From: Lachnospiraceae bacterium UBA4381 | GTDB lineage: Bacteria; Bacillota; Clostridia; Lachnospirales; Lachnospiraceae | Direction: 5' to 3' | Assembly: GCA_002391105.1 (NCBI GenBank) | Contig: DGRT01000018.1 | Coordinates: 1-64,000 of the forward strand | DNA: 64,000 nucleotides | Shown: positions 46,024 to 54,333 of the stretch, one piece after another | How positions within the stretch are numbered: the first letter of the stretch is position 1 | Layout of the letters: the number at the start of each line of letters is the position of its first letter | Program-made: the position numbers and the translations under genes | Notes under the pieces: generated by a model | What the model was told of the DNA's origin: nothing | Database searches by the model: none | The model's input: only the letters and a program-made list of their open reading frames with translations

Positions 46024-46136
46024 GTTTACGATAACTTATTTTCTTCAGACCTACTAAAATAAGGATTTATTCCGAAAGAATTTTTGTAAATGAAGAAAAT
46101 AAGGCGAGAAAGGATGCTGACGGGCATCCTTTTTTG
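46024..46136 (+). ncRNA. tracrRNA
   Basis: Anti-repeat at 46024-46059 (TTTACGATAACTTATTTTCT, then CTACTAAAAT) is complementary to the CRISPR repeat along nearly its full length with one internal loop where the repeat has CCTGG. It is followed by a small nexus-like hairpin, AAGGATTTATTCCGAAA (46061), close in shape to that of S. thermophilus CRISPR1 tracrRNA, and an intrinsic terminator GGATGC/GCATCC with T6 (46112-46135). Location between cas9 and cas1 on the same strand. It guides processing of crRNA with RNase III and binds Cas9. Confidence 0.93.
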
Positions 46137-46169
46137 TTAGACATTTTCGATAAAGGGGGAATTCGAAAA

Positions 46170-47081
46170 TTGGCTTTTAGAGTTGTGATGATTGAAAGCG
46201 ATATAGCTTTATCGGTCAAGCTGAATAATCTAATCGTGAATAAAGAAGGTCAGGATATTTGGATACCATTGGATGATATATCGATAATAGTAATTGATAA
46301 TTTGAAAATCTCAATAACTATGAGAACATTATGTGCATTATCTGAAAATAATATAGCAATGGTTACCTGTAATCAAAAACATTTACCTAGTGGATTGTTT
46401 ACTGATTTTGATAATCATTCAAGGGCATCTAAGGTTTTGAAATATCAGCTAAAAAAAGATATTGGGTATTTCGATGAATTATGGAAGGAAATAATTATAA
46501 AAAAAATAGAAAACCAGTTAAGTGTTTTAAAGATATTAGAATTAAATGAACTGTCTATACTGGAAATGAAAGAATTTGCCGGAGAGGTGGTTTCAGGAGA
46601 TAGAACAAATAGGGAAGCCCATGCTGCAAAAGTGTATTTTAATACGTTGATGAATAATTCATTTTCAAGAGGTAACGAAGATATACTTCTGAATTCGGGA
46701 CTTGATTATGCTTATGCAATAATCAGAGCATATATAGCAAGACTTTGTGTTGGATATGGTTTGAATACACAAATAGGTATTCACCATAAAAGTGAATATA
46801 ATCGTTTCAATTTGGTAGATGATCTGCTAGAACCGGTTCGCCCTATAGTTGATCTTTATGCTTATAAACTGCTTGATGGGGAGGAGTATTTCAAACCGGA
46901 ACATAGAAGAAAACTGGTTGATTTTTTAAACCATAAGATAAAGTATCAAGAAAAGAAAATGTTTATTTGTAATATGTTAGAGGAATATGTTGAACAATTT
47001 GCCAGTTTGATAATGGAGAGAAGAACCGGTATAAGTTATCCAGATGTAAATAATTATTTAGGGGGAGGAGATGAAGTATAA
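46170..47081 (+). CDS. cas1: CRISPR adaptation integrase Cas1
   Basis: A 303-residue protein. The TTG at 46170 is preferred: AAAGGGGG lies 10 bases upstream and the product then starts LAFRVVMIESDIALSVKLNN like other type II Cas1 proteins; an earlier TTG at 46134 would overlap the tracrRNA terminator. Active-site regions visible are NREAHAAKVYF (Glu), IGIHHKSEYNRFNLVDDLLEPVRP (His and Glu). With Cas2 it integrates new spacers at the leader end. Confidence 0.94.
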   Translation: MAFRVVMIESDIALSVKLNNLIVNKEGQDIWIPLDDISIIVIDNLKISITMRTLCALSENNIAMVTCNQKHLPSGLFTDFDNHSRASKVLKYQLKKDIGYFDELWKEIIIKKIENQLSVLKILELNELSILEMKEFAGEVVSGDRTNREAHAAKVYFNTLMNNSFSRGNEDILLNSGLDYAYAIIRAYIARLCVGYGLNTQIGIHHKSEYNRFNLVDDLLEPVRPIVDLYAYKLLDGEEYFKPEHRRKLVDFLNHKIKYQEKKMFICNMLEEYVEQFASLIMERRTGISYPDVNNYLGGGDEV

Positions 47082-47394
47082 AATCATGAGAATGTTGTGT
47101 ATGTTTGATCTGCCGGTTGATACACCGAAAGAAAAAAAGGCTTATAGAACATTCAGGAACAATCTGATAAAGCTAGGATTTATTATGATGCAGTATTCGG
47201 TGTATATTAGAACTTGTCCTAGCAGAGAATATGCCTGCAGGCTGGAAAACAGAATAAAAAAAATCGTTCCTGAGAGTGGAAATGTACGAACTATAATCAT
47301 AACAGAGAAACAATACGAAGATATGAAAATATGGATTGGCAGTAAAAAACTGCAAGAAGAGGTAATTGGAGAGGATAGAATGATTTGCCTATGA
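47071..47394 (+). CDS. cas2: CRISPR adaptation protein Cas2
   Basis: A 107-residue protein with the ferredoxin-like Cas2 fold: strand MRMLCMFDLPVDTPKEKK (conserved Asp in FDLP), then FRNNLIKLGFIMMQYSVYIRTC. It overlaps cas1 by 11 bases and csn2 by 4 bases (ATGA). It bridges Cas1 dimers in the integration complex. Confidence 0.95.
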   Translation: MKYKIMRMLCMFDLPVDTPKEKKAYRTFRNNLIKLGFIMMQYSVYIRTCPSREYACRLENRIKKIVPESGNVRTIIITEKQYEDMKIWIGSKKLQEEVIGEDRMICL

Positions 47395-48389
47395 AGTTGG
47401 AGATAATTGGAAGCCGTTATTCAGAAACTATGAATTTTGAAAGAATAAATCAATGGTGTGGTCTAAATATCATATTGAAAGATAAATGCTTGGATAGTTT
47501 AGTAAATTATTTTTCCAATACAAAAAAGTTATCTTTGGAAGAGGACATCAAAATAAGAATCGATGACGTGGAGGTCGGGCGAAAATACTATCAGTTAATC
47601 TGTATTAATGATAGAGAACAGTTGATCAGTGTTATAAAAAACATGAAGACGGGGTTAGTAATCAGATTGATACAGGATCAATTAACATCATTTGATAATG
47701 AATATAAACTGGAGGAATTAGATTCAATCCTTATATCTATTTTTTCTGATATTAATGCAGGATTAGTATCTGATCTGGGTAATATTAGTCTTGATTACGA
47801 AAGAGAAGCATTATGGTCAATGGTCCAAAAAAGTGAATTAAAGACAGAAAATGGAGATTCGCTTGAAACACTCTCAACAATGGAATTGCTTGATATATTT
47901 TTTAATTCACTGGAGAGAATATGTCAGACTGCTCCTGAAAAGTATTTGATTGTGTTTAAGAATATAGATCATTTTGTACTACGTGAAAATTATTTAAAGG
48001 TAGTTAGCAGGAGTTATGATAATGCATATAAGTATGATACCACGTATATTTTTACGACCAGTCTGCCAAGATATGTGCTTCCGGAAGATGCTGTAATTGA
48101 AGGGATTACTGTTTTTAATAATGTGGTTTATTCTCTGCCGGATAATATACATTTAAAAGAATTTATTAATGATTATTATCCTTGCCAGAAAGAGTTTGAT
48201 ATAGAAGAAATATCTAATATGATATGTGACATTATACATTATATAAATGTTTCTGATTTACCAGTTGAGAACCTGCAAAGTCTTGTGCTGCAAAGGATGA
48301 TTAATAAAAGTAATCTTGAAAATACTAATGTTTTTAAAAATGGAAATAAGATAGAAATTCAGTATATTTCAGGTGAAGATATGTTATAA
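47391..48389 (+). CDS. csn2: Type II-A adaptation protein Csn2, long form
   Basis: A 332-residue protein starting at the ATG in the ATGA overlap with cas2. It has Csn2-like features: the N-terminal strand pattern, LIQDQLTSFDNEYKLEELDSIL and EKYLIVFKNIDHFVLRENY with FTTSLPRYVLPEDAV. It is longer than the 220-residue Csn2 of S. pyogenes and nearer the long variants of S. thermophilus CRISPR1-like loci. Csn2 forms DNA-sliding rings needed for spacer acquisition. The last codons overlap the array promoter. Confidence 0.88.
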   Translation: MKLEIIGSRYSETMNFERINQWCGLNIILKDKCLDSLVNYFSNTKKLSLEEDIKIRIDDVEVGRKYYQLICINDREQLISVIKNMKTGLVIRLIQDQLTSFDNEYKLEELDSILISIFSDINAGLVSDLGNISLDYEREALWSMVQKSELKTENGDSLETLSTMELLDIFFNSLERICQTAPEKYLIVFKNIDHFVLRENYLKVVSRSYDNAYKYDTTYIFTTSLPRYVLPEDAVIEGITVFNNVVYSLPDNIHLKEFINDYYPCQKEFDIEEISNMICDIIHYINVSDLPVENLQSLVLQRMINKSNLENTNVFKNGNKIEIQYISGEDML

Positions 48390-48437
48390 TATGTTTGTTG
48401 TAGGGGATATTGCTAAAACTTCAGGTGACGATTTGGG
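48382..48437 (+). promoter_or_regulatory. CRISPR leader with extended -10 promoter
   Basis: TGT-TATAAT (48382-48390) overlaps the csn2 stop codon, so pre-crRNA transcription starts near 48397. The leader is only about 48 bases. Its last 7 bases before the first repeat are ATTTGGG, close to the ATTTGAG leader-anchoring sequence known from streptococcal type II-A loci. Confidence 0.7.
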
Positions 48438-50971
48438 GTTTTAGTACCTGGAGAAAATAAGTTATCGTAAAACTTCACCCTCACCTCTCCAATTCTCTTC
48501 GTAGTTTTAGTACCTGGAGAAAATAAGTTATCGTAAAACTTTTCTTACGGTCTTGTGCCGTGTACTTCTGTTTTAGTACCTGGAGAAAATAAGTTATCGT
48601 AAAACCACAAAGCTCAATACTGATAGAATTGGAATGTTTTAGTACCTGGAGAAAATAAGTTATCGTAAAACTAAATATTATTTAATGTCTGAATGGGGTA
48701 AGTTTTAGTACCTGGAGAAAATAAGTTATCGTAAAACGCAAAACTAAAGATGGATATATCCGACTACGTTTTAGTACCTGGAGAAAATAAGTTATCGTAA
48801 AACATATGTCTAAAGCCTTCGCGACAGCTCTGAGTTTTAGTACCTGGAGAAAATAAGTTATCGTAAAACCAATAATTGCTGAAGCCTTCTCAGCATCTGG
48901 TTTTAGTACCTGGAGAAAATAAGTTATCGTAAAACAGACTGCTACCCCGGATGAACTGGAAAGGAGTTTTAGTACCTGGAGAAAATAAGTTATCGTAAAA
49001 CCGCTCCAGCGTCTAAGCTATCCTTAAAGGCGTTTTAGTACCTGGAGAAAATAAGTTATCGTAAAACCAGAGGGTATCAGAAGCATCATTGCTGGCAGTT
49101 TTAGTACCTGGAGAAAATAAGTTATCGTAAAACACATTAGACCAGAACGTCAAGACCGGCAGCGTTTTAGTACCTGGAGAAAATAAGTTATCGTAAAACG
49201 GAGATACTTCTACAACTTATAATATCTAGTTTTAGTACCTGGAGAAAATAAGTTATCGTAAAACCTGAACATCTTTTGGAGTATTAGCAGCAGGTTTTAG
49301 TACCTGGAGAAAATAAGTTATCGTAAAACCTTTAAAGAATACTCGATATGCTTTTCTGCGTTTTAGTACCTGGAGAAAATAAGTTATCGTAAAACTTAAT
49401 TCATCTACAAGCGTTGTGGTTATAGTTTTAGTACCTGGAGAAAATAAGTTATCGTAAAACGGCAAACCAGGAGATTAAATTTAATGGCATGTTTTAGTAC
49501 CTGGAGAAAATAAGTTATCGTAAAACAATGGGTGTGGGGCAACATCCTAATAGGTGGTTTTAGTACCTGGAGAAAATAAGTTATCGTAAAACCAGAGGGT
49601 ATCAGAAGCATCATTGCTGGCAGTTTTAGTACCTGGAGAAAATAAGTTATCGTAAAACACATTAGACCAGAACGTCAAGACCGGCAGCGTTTTAGTACCT
49701 GGAGAAAATAAGTTATCGTAAAACTTTGCAAAAAATAATCCTACTCAGTTAGATGTTTTAGTACCTGGAGAAAATAAGTTATCGTAAAACAATAAGTGTT
49801 GGAAGTATTTTAAGCGCCGAGTTTTAGTACCTGGAGAAAATAAGTTATCGTAAAACCAAATAGCGGATTAAGGATTCTTCCGTGGGGTTTTAGTACCTGG
49901 AGAAAATAAGTTATCGTAAAACACTGTCTTGCGAAATCCTGACAAGTAACATGTTTTAGTACCTGGAGAAAATAAGTTATCGTAAAACCGGAGTGGCTTT
50001 ATAAAGGCAATTACAAATGTTTTAGTACCTGGAGAAAATAAGTTATCGTAAAACTCATCAAGGTTATCGTATCCTGCTCTAATGTTTTAGTACCTGGAGA
50101 AAATAAGTTATCGTAAAACAAATATCAATGACCGAATCTCCAAAGCCGAGTTTTAGTACCTGGAGAAAATAAGTTATCGTAAAACTATATGGTGGTACTC
50201 TTGATGTGGTGAGTGGTTTTAGTACCTGGAGAAAATAAGTTATCGTAAAACATATAATATAATGGTGCAAGGGCGGTTCTGGTTTTAGTACCTGGAGAAA
50301 ATAAGTTATCGTAAAACTTTAGATGATTACAATAAATTCTACACATGTTTTAGTACCTGGAGAAAATAAGTTATCGTAAAACTACTCCGGCAAATCCACC
50401 ACAAAGAGCGTTGTTTTAGTACCTGGAGAAAATAAGTTATCGTAAAACTATCTTTGAGTCCTTCTCCTATCTTTCCAGTTTTAGTACCTGGAGAAAATAA
50501 GTTATCGTAAAACCTAGATGTGTATGTTACGGCTGTTCCAGCGTTTTAGTACCTGGAGAAAATAAGTTATCGTAAAACCGACACGCTGAGAAGATATCAT
50601 CTGCGGAAGTTTTAGTACCTGGAGAAAATAAGTTATCGTAAAACCCATCCTATTAGTAGGATGTAATATACAGTGTTTTAGTACCTGGAGAAAATAAGTT
50701 ATCGTAAAACATTATATGCCCACAAGAAGAAAAGTTGATGTTTTAGTACCTGGAGAAAATAAGTTATCGTAAAACAATGACTACTATCTTGAAAATGGAC
50801 TCATGTTTTAGTACCTGGAGAAAATAAGTTATCGTAAAACCTTCAGGACTTAGGCCTTATGTCACTATGGTTTTAGTACCTGGAGAAAATAAGTTATCGT
50901 AAAACAGATGGTTCTACTGTTACAGCAGATAATAAGTTTTAGTACTTGGAGAAAATAAGTTATCGTAAAAC
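48438..50971 (+). CRISPR. Type II-A CRISPR array, 39 repeats and 38 spacers
   Basis: 39 copies of a 36-bp repeat that begins GTTTTAGTACCTGG and ends GTTATCGTAAAAC. Spacers are 29 (10 of them) or 30 bases (28). All repeats look identical except the last (50936-50971), which has CTTGG for CCTGG, marking the leader-distal end. Spacers 10 and 11 (49068-49097, 49134-49163) reappear as spacers 18 and 19 (49593-49622, 49659-49688). Orientation follows the leader at the left. The large size and invariant repeats suggest an active array. Spacer targets are unknown. Confidence 0.99.
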
Positions 50972-51002
50972 TGCGAGGAGTCTTTAGAAAAGGAGAAAGA
51001 AT

Positions 51003-51242
51003 ATGAATGAAGAAATCAAAGAGGAGAAAATGGATTTAGAGGTTAATCTGGACGCTCTGGATCAGGTCAGTGGAGGTGGTCATCTGCAGGACCTCATCAA
51101 TAGGATAGTGAACTCCGGCAAATCTCCTGAATATAAAAATATTCTTAAGACCCAGGGAAAGGCTGCAGCAGCCGCTGCGTGTTGTAGAGACAATGGTGAC
51201 CTGTGCGGCTACTGTGCCGCAGCAGTTACGATGCTGAAATAG
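51003..51242 (+). CDS. Small peptide with double-glycine-type leader (possible bacteriocin/RiPP precursor)
   Basis: 79 residues. An acidic leader (MNEEIKEEKMDLEVNLDALDQVSGGG) ends in VSGGG, typical of peptides exported by C39-peptidase ABC transporters. The candidate core of about 53 residues is Ala/Cys-rich at its end (AAAAACCRDNGDLCGYCAAA) with four cysteines in a CC...C..C pattern. The ATG follows AAAAGGAG, 32 bases after the last CRISPR repeat. No modifying enzyme or transporter gene is nearby; the next gene encodes a rhodanese-domain protein. The class is not assigned. Confidence 0.6.
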   Translation: MNEEIKEEKMDLEVNLDALDQVSGGGHLQDLINRIVNSGKSPEYKNILKTQGKAAAAAACCRDNGDLCGYCAAAVTMLK

Positions 51243-51276
51243 TCAGGAAAGCTCATTTCGATTGGAGAAGTGGATT

Positions 51277-52080
51277 ATGGATAGAATCTGTGAAAATCCG
51301 GTCACGGGGCGAAAACTTGCGCTTGCCGAAGATGGCGACTTGTGTATATGCGAAGATACAATGTGGAAAAGACTTGGCTTCAATGAGCGTTTTGCCAATG
51401 AATTTCCACATTGTACATTTCAGGACATACTCTATGCAAATGATGATTTTTATGCCGCCGGAATAACGGATGAAGCGCAGGCAGTACTTTATTCTTCGTT
51501 TACGGGAGAACATTGGTATTCTGTAAATCTGACAGAGCAGCATTATTGGGAAGAAAAGGGGCTGTTACCGAATGGAGGCGCTGTTAGAATCTTTTTTGAG
51601 CCCTGTATGAATCAGATTCTGCTGGTCTGTTCCGGCGGGGATGTGGTGCTTGTGCCGGAATGTCTGAAGTGTGTTAAGATTCTGCATTTGACTGACCGAA
51701 AGGTGATTGATGCTGATTATGAGAATCATCGAATGACTCTGACATATACAGGCGGAGAGATGGAATCCTTTTCATTAGCCAGTGCGGATAGAATCAGGGT
51801 GTCGCTAAGCTATGTAAAAAAGGCCCTTTCGATGGGCGGCGAGCTAATAGATGTCCGTCCGCGAGATCGTCGGCTTCTGGAGGGACCGATTCCCTGCACT
51901 GCCGCAGTTGATCCAGAGGAACTGGATGATTATCTGCAAAACAAAGACAAGGATACAAGGCTGTTTTTTATCTGCAGCTTCGGAACTGTCGCCGATCAGG
52001 CAACATGGCATGCTTATTATATGGGCTTTAAAAATGCACGTTCAGTTGGAGGCTGGCACAAAGGGACTCATGCCGACTAA
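51277..52080 (+). CDS. Unknown N-terminal domain fused to a rhodanese-like domain
   Basis: A 267-residue protein from the ATG at 51277, 9 bases after GGAG. Residues about 1-175 are beta-rich (repeated short strands, NPVTGRKLALAEDGDLCICED) and not recognised. Residues about 180-265 follow the rhodanese pattern: ELIDVRPRDRRLLEGPIP, then RLFFICSFGTVADQATW with the candidate active cysteine C233, and GFKNARSVGGWHKGTH. Rhodaneses move sulfane sulfur. It starts 35 bases after the cysteine-containing peptide gene and is probably co-transcribed. Confidence 0.65.
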   Translation: MDRICENPVTGRKLALAEDGDLCICEDTMWKRLGFNERFANEFPHCTFQDILYANDDFYAAGITDEAQAVLYSSFTGEHWYSVNLTEQHYWEEKGLLPNGGAVRIFFEPCMNQILLVCSGGDVVLVPECLKCVKILHLTDRKVIDADYENHRMTLTYTGGEMESFSLASADRIRVSLSYVKKALSMGGELIDVRPRDRRLLEGPIPCTAAVDPEELDDYLQNKDKDTRLFFICSFGTVADQATWHAYYMGFKNARSVGGWHKGTHAD

Positions 52081-52194
52081 GCGGGATTTATCGGGTTCGC
52101 TGGTGATTCGGTCGTTAAGTCTTACTTGTAATGATTATAGTTCTGAGCTTGAAAATTAAATGGTAAGTATCCTCGAGGAATACTTGAAATAGGT

Positions 52195-52602
52195 TCAGAA
52201 TATAATAGAACTATTTGACTTCTCTATGATGCCTCTGACAGTAAGAGAGGGGGCTGTCTGCAGCATCTCAGATGTCTTGTCCCATATTTCTCTGGCGTTC
52301 TCTACTGTAAGCGGCTCATTGATACCGAAGTATTTTTTGAGCTCAAGATTGCACCAGTGATACATTGGATTGCCGATAGCCATCTCAAGTGCTTCTGCAA
52401 ATCTTTCAAATTTCTCATAAGGATCAGCGTTTCCTGTAACGATATTCTCCGGAACACCGTTAGATCTCATTACACGCCATTTATAATAATCGCCGAAATG
52501 ACAATGATAATCTATAAGCTGCATAGACTCTGCATAATCATGGAACAGATGCTTTGCAGTTTCATTATGTAACATAAAATCAGAATTCATAAATGTAGTC
52601 AC
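52195..52602 (-). pseudogene. Uronate isomerase (UxaC) remnant
   Basis: About 135 residues from a GTG at 52602 with GGAGG 8 bases upstream; full UxaC has about 465. The remnant reads MNSDFMLHNETAKHLFHDYA, LIDYHCHF (HxH metal motif), YYKWRVMRSNGVPEN, AIGNPMYHWCNLELKKYFGI and RGIIEKSN, all matching the UxaC N-terminus. About 20 residues between HCH and DYYKWR are deleted, and the gene stops early after EKSN. It cannot be active. UxaC isomerises glucuronate/galacturonate, consistent with the pectinesterase remnant nearby. Promoter, ribosome site and operator are still intact. Confidence 0.85.
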
Positions 52603-52618
52603 TTTGATAACCTCCGAA

Positions 52619-52634
52619 ATGTAAGCGCTTACAT
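52619..52634. promoter_or_regulatory. LacI-family operator in front of the uronate isomerase remnant
   Basis: A perfect palindrome ATGTAAGCGCTTACAT, the typical LacI/CcpA-family operator shape with central CG, lies 17 bases upstream of the remnant's start. The divergent LacI-type regulator gene starts about 190 bases away and is the likely binder; CcpA is an alternative. Confidence 0.75.
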
Positions 52635-52822
52635 TATTGCAGGGAAATATCCTCAATGTCAAGATTTAAAACCACAGATTTTTTGTGAAAAGGGGTTTAA
52701 AGTACAGATATTTTGATTCGCTAACTTGTTTTTTTAAAGTAATGGGATTACTATGATTAGCGGAGAGACAAAACAGATAATTAAAAAGTACAGAAAAAAA
52801 CATAAAAGGAATGACAGAACAT

Positions 52823-53848
52823 ATGAATATATATGATATAGCTGAAATGGCCGGAGTATCTATCGCAACAGTATCCAGAGTGGTAAATGGCAGTTCGAAG
52901 GTAAGTGAAAAAACAAAGAATAAGGTTCTGAAGGTTATAGAGGAGGCAGGTTATACGCCAAATGTCTTTGCCCAGGGGCTGGGTCTTAACACCATGCATA
53001 CCATAGGCATACTCGTTCCTACAATATCAGATCTGTATATGTCCAGTGCTGTATCATATCTGGAGGAGGGGCTTCATAACATTGGGTATGACTGTATCCT
53101 GAGCTGTAGCGGCTATCATGCGACTGAAAAGGATTCACATCTTCAGATGCTGCTATCCAAAAGGATAGATGCGCTTATTCTGGTTGGTTCCACATATGCC
53201 GGCTCTGAGGATAAAAGCCATAATACTGACTATATAAGACGCGCTTCGGAGGAAATTCCTGTTTTTCTTTTAAATGGTATAATTGAAGGCGAGAATATCT
53301 ACTGTACAGCTTCCAATGATTATCAGGCAACCTTTGATGCAACCCGGAGGCTTATAGAGGATGGCAGGCGCAGGATCCTGTTTATGACTGATTCCAGATC
53401 CTATAGCGCAAACCAGAAAAAGAAGGGATATATAGATGCGCTGGCTGCAATGGGTGAGAAGGTTGATCCCGATATGGAGATTTTTATAAAAAATGATGTT
53501 GATTATGTAAGAAAATCTTTTGGACAATATGATGACCTTCGCTACAATGCTGTACTTGCAACAGATGACGCCATGGCAATAGGAGTATTGAAATATCTTA
53601 CCGACAGGTCGGTTGCAGTACCTAAGGATATAAGTATTATTGGATATAACAATTCCTCCCTTTGCGTGTGCACGACTCCGGAGCTTACTTCTATAGATAA
53701 TAAGGTAAAACTGGTTGCAACTCAGACGATAGAAAGGCTGGAAGAGGTTTTGCATGGAGAGAAAATGGTTGCGGGGAAAAATGTAGTGGCCTGTGAGCTC
53801 ATAGAACGGGGTACAACAGCATTTTCGGATATGGATCCAAGGAGATGA
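52823..53848 (+). CDS. LacI family transcriptional regulator
   Basis: A 341-residue protein with the family HTH at the N-terminus (IYDIAEMAGVSIATVSRVVNGS) and hinge (YTPNVFAQGL), followed by a periplasmic-binding-protein-like effector domain (IGILVPTISDLYMSSAVSYLEEG ... LATDDAMAIGVLKYL, ISIIGYNNSSLC). The start at 52823 gives the usual LacI N-terminus; an ATG at 52811 is the alternative, with AAGGA directly abutting it. From its neighbours the effector is probably a uronate or a pectin breakdown product. Now apparently an orphan regulator of decayed targets. Confidence 0.92.
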   Translation: MNIYDIAEMAGVSIATVSRVVNGSSKVSEKTKNKVLKVIEEAGYTPNVFAQGLGLNTMHTIGILVPTISDLYMSSAVSYLEEGLHNIGYDCILSCSGYHATEKDSHLQMLLSKRIDALILVGSTYAGSEDKSHNTDYIRRASEEIPVFLLNGIIEGENIYCTASNDYQATFDATRRLIEDGRRRILFMTDSRSYSANQKKKGYIDALAAMGEKVDPDMEIFIKNDVDYVRKSFGQYDDLRYNAVLATDDAMAIGVLKYLTDRSVAVPKDISIIGYNNSSLCVCTTPELTSIDNKVKLVATQTIERLEEVLHGEKMVAGKNVVACELIERGTTAFSDMDPRR

Positions 53849-53850
53849 TT

Positions 53851-54083
53851 ATGCAGTACGTATTATCGGAGTCAGACCGAGAATATAGAAATGAGTTCTA
53901 TACCTCTGATATTGGCGCTCATCAGATTCATTCTGACGGAAGACCTGTTCATACCTTCAGAACCCAGACGGTTCTTGTTGATGGAAATAATATAGTTTTT
54001 GACGGATGTACATTTGAAAATACTGCCGGTCCGGGTGAGGTGGCAGGACAGGCTATCGCACTGTATCTTGATGGAGATAATAT
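53851..54083 (+). pseudogene. Pectinesterase remnant interrupted by hairpin repeat
   Basis: It starts 2 bases after the lacI stop with AAGGAG upstream. About 78 residues resemble a carbohydrate esterase 8 segment: HTFRTQTVLVDGNNIVFDGCTFENTAG and AGQAIALYLDGDNI. The match then ends exactly where the 227-bp repeat begins; the catalytic Asp/Arg region is absent. It was probably co-transcribed with the regulator as part of a pectin/uronate locus. Confidence 0.7.
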
Positions 54084-54307
54084 AACTTATCGTCCAAAAG
54101 TAAGGTCTCGCTTCGCAGGGCTTCTCTTTTGGGACGATATAGGCGGTTATTCCTTCGATTAATACTTAATGCATCTCGCTACGCTCGATGTATTACCCCT
54201 ACTTCGTAGGGGCAGATGCTTCGCATCTGGTATTAATCTTCGGTAACTTATCGTCCAAAAGTAAGGTCTCGCTACGCTCGACTTTCCTTTTGGGACGATA
54301 AGTTATA
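54081..54307. repeat. 227-bp nested-hairpin element with 15-bp terminal inverted repeats
   Basis: The ends TATAACTTATCGTCC (54081) and GGACGATAAGTTATA (54293) are perfect inverted repeats. Inside are two copies of the module CCAAAAGTAAGGTCTCGCT...CTTTTGGGACGATA and hairpins ATCTCGCTACGCTCGAT, CCCCTACTTCGTAGGGG and CAGATGCTTCGCATCTG. It has no open frame for a transposase. It sits in the pectinesterase remnant and ends 27 bases before the next gene. Same layout as the copy at 1755-1998. Confidence 0.92.
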
Positions 54308-54333
54308 TAATTAAAATATTGGGGAGGTGCGTG

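Noticed and set aside
46134..46169. Longer cas1 start at 46134
   Set aside because: That TTG lies in the tracrRNA terminator, has no ribosome site, and adds residues not typical of Cas1.
48414..48437. A degenerate CRISPR repeat end (TAAAAC) upstream of the first repeat
   Set aside because: Only 18 bases separate it from the first repeat and no further repeat sequence is present; it is treated as leader.
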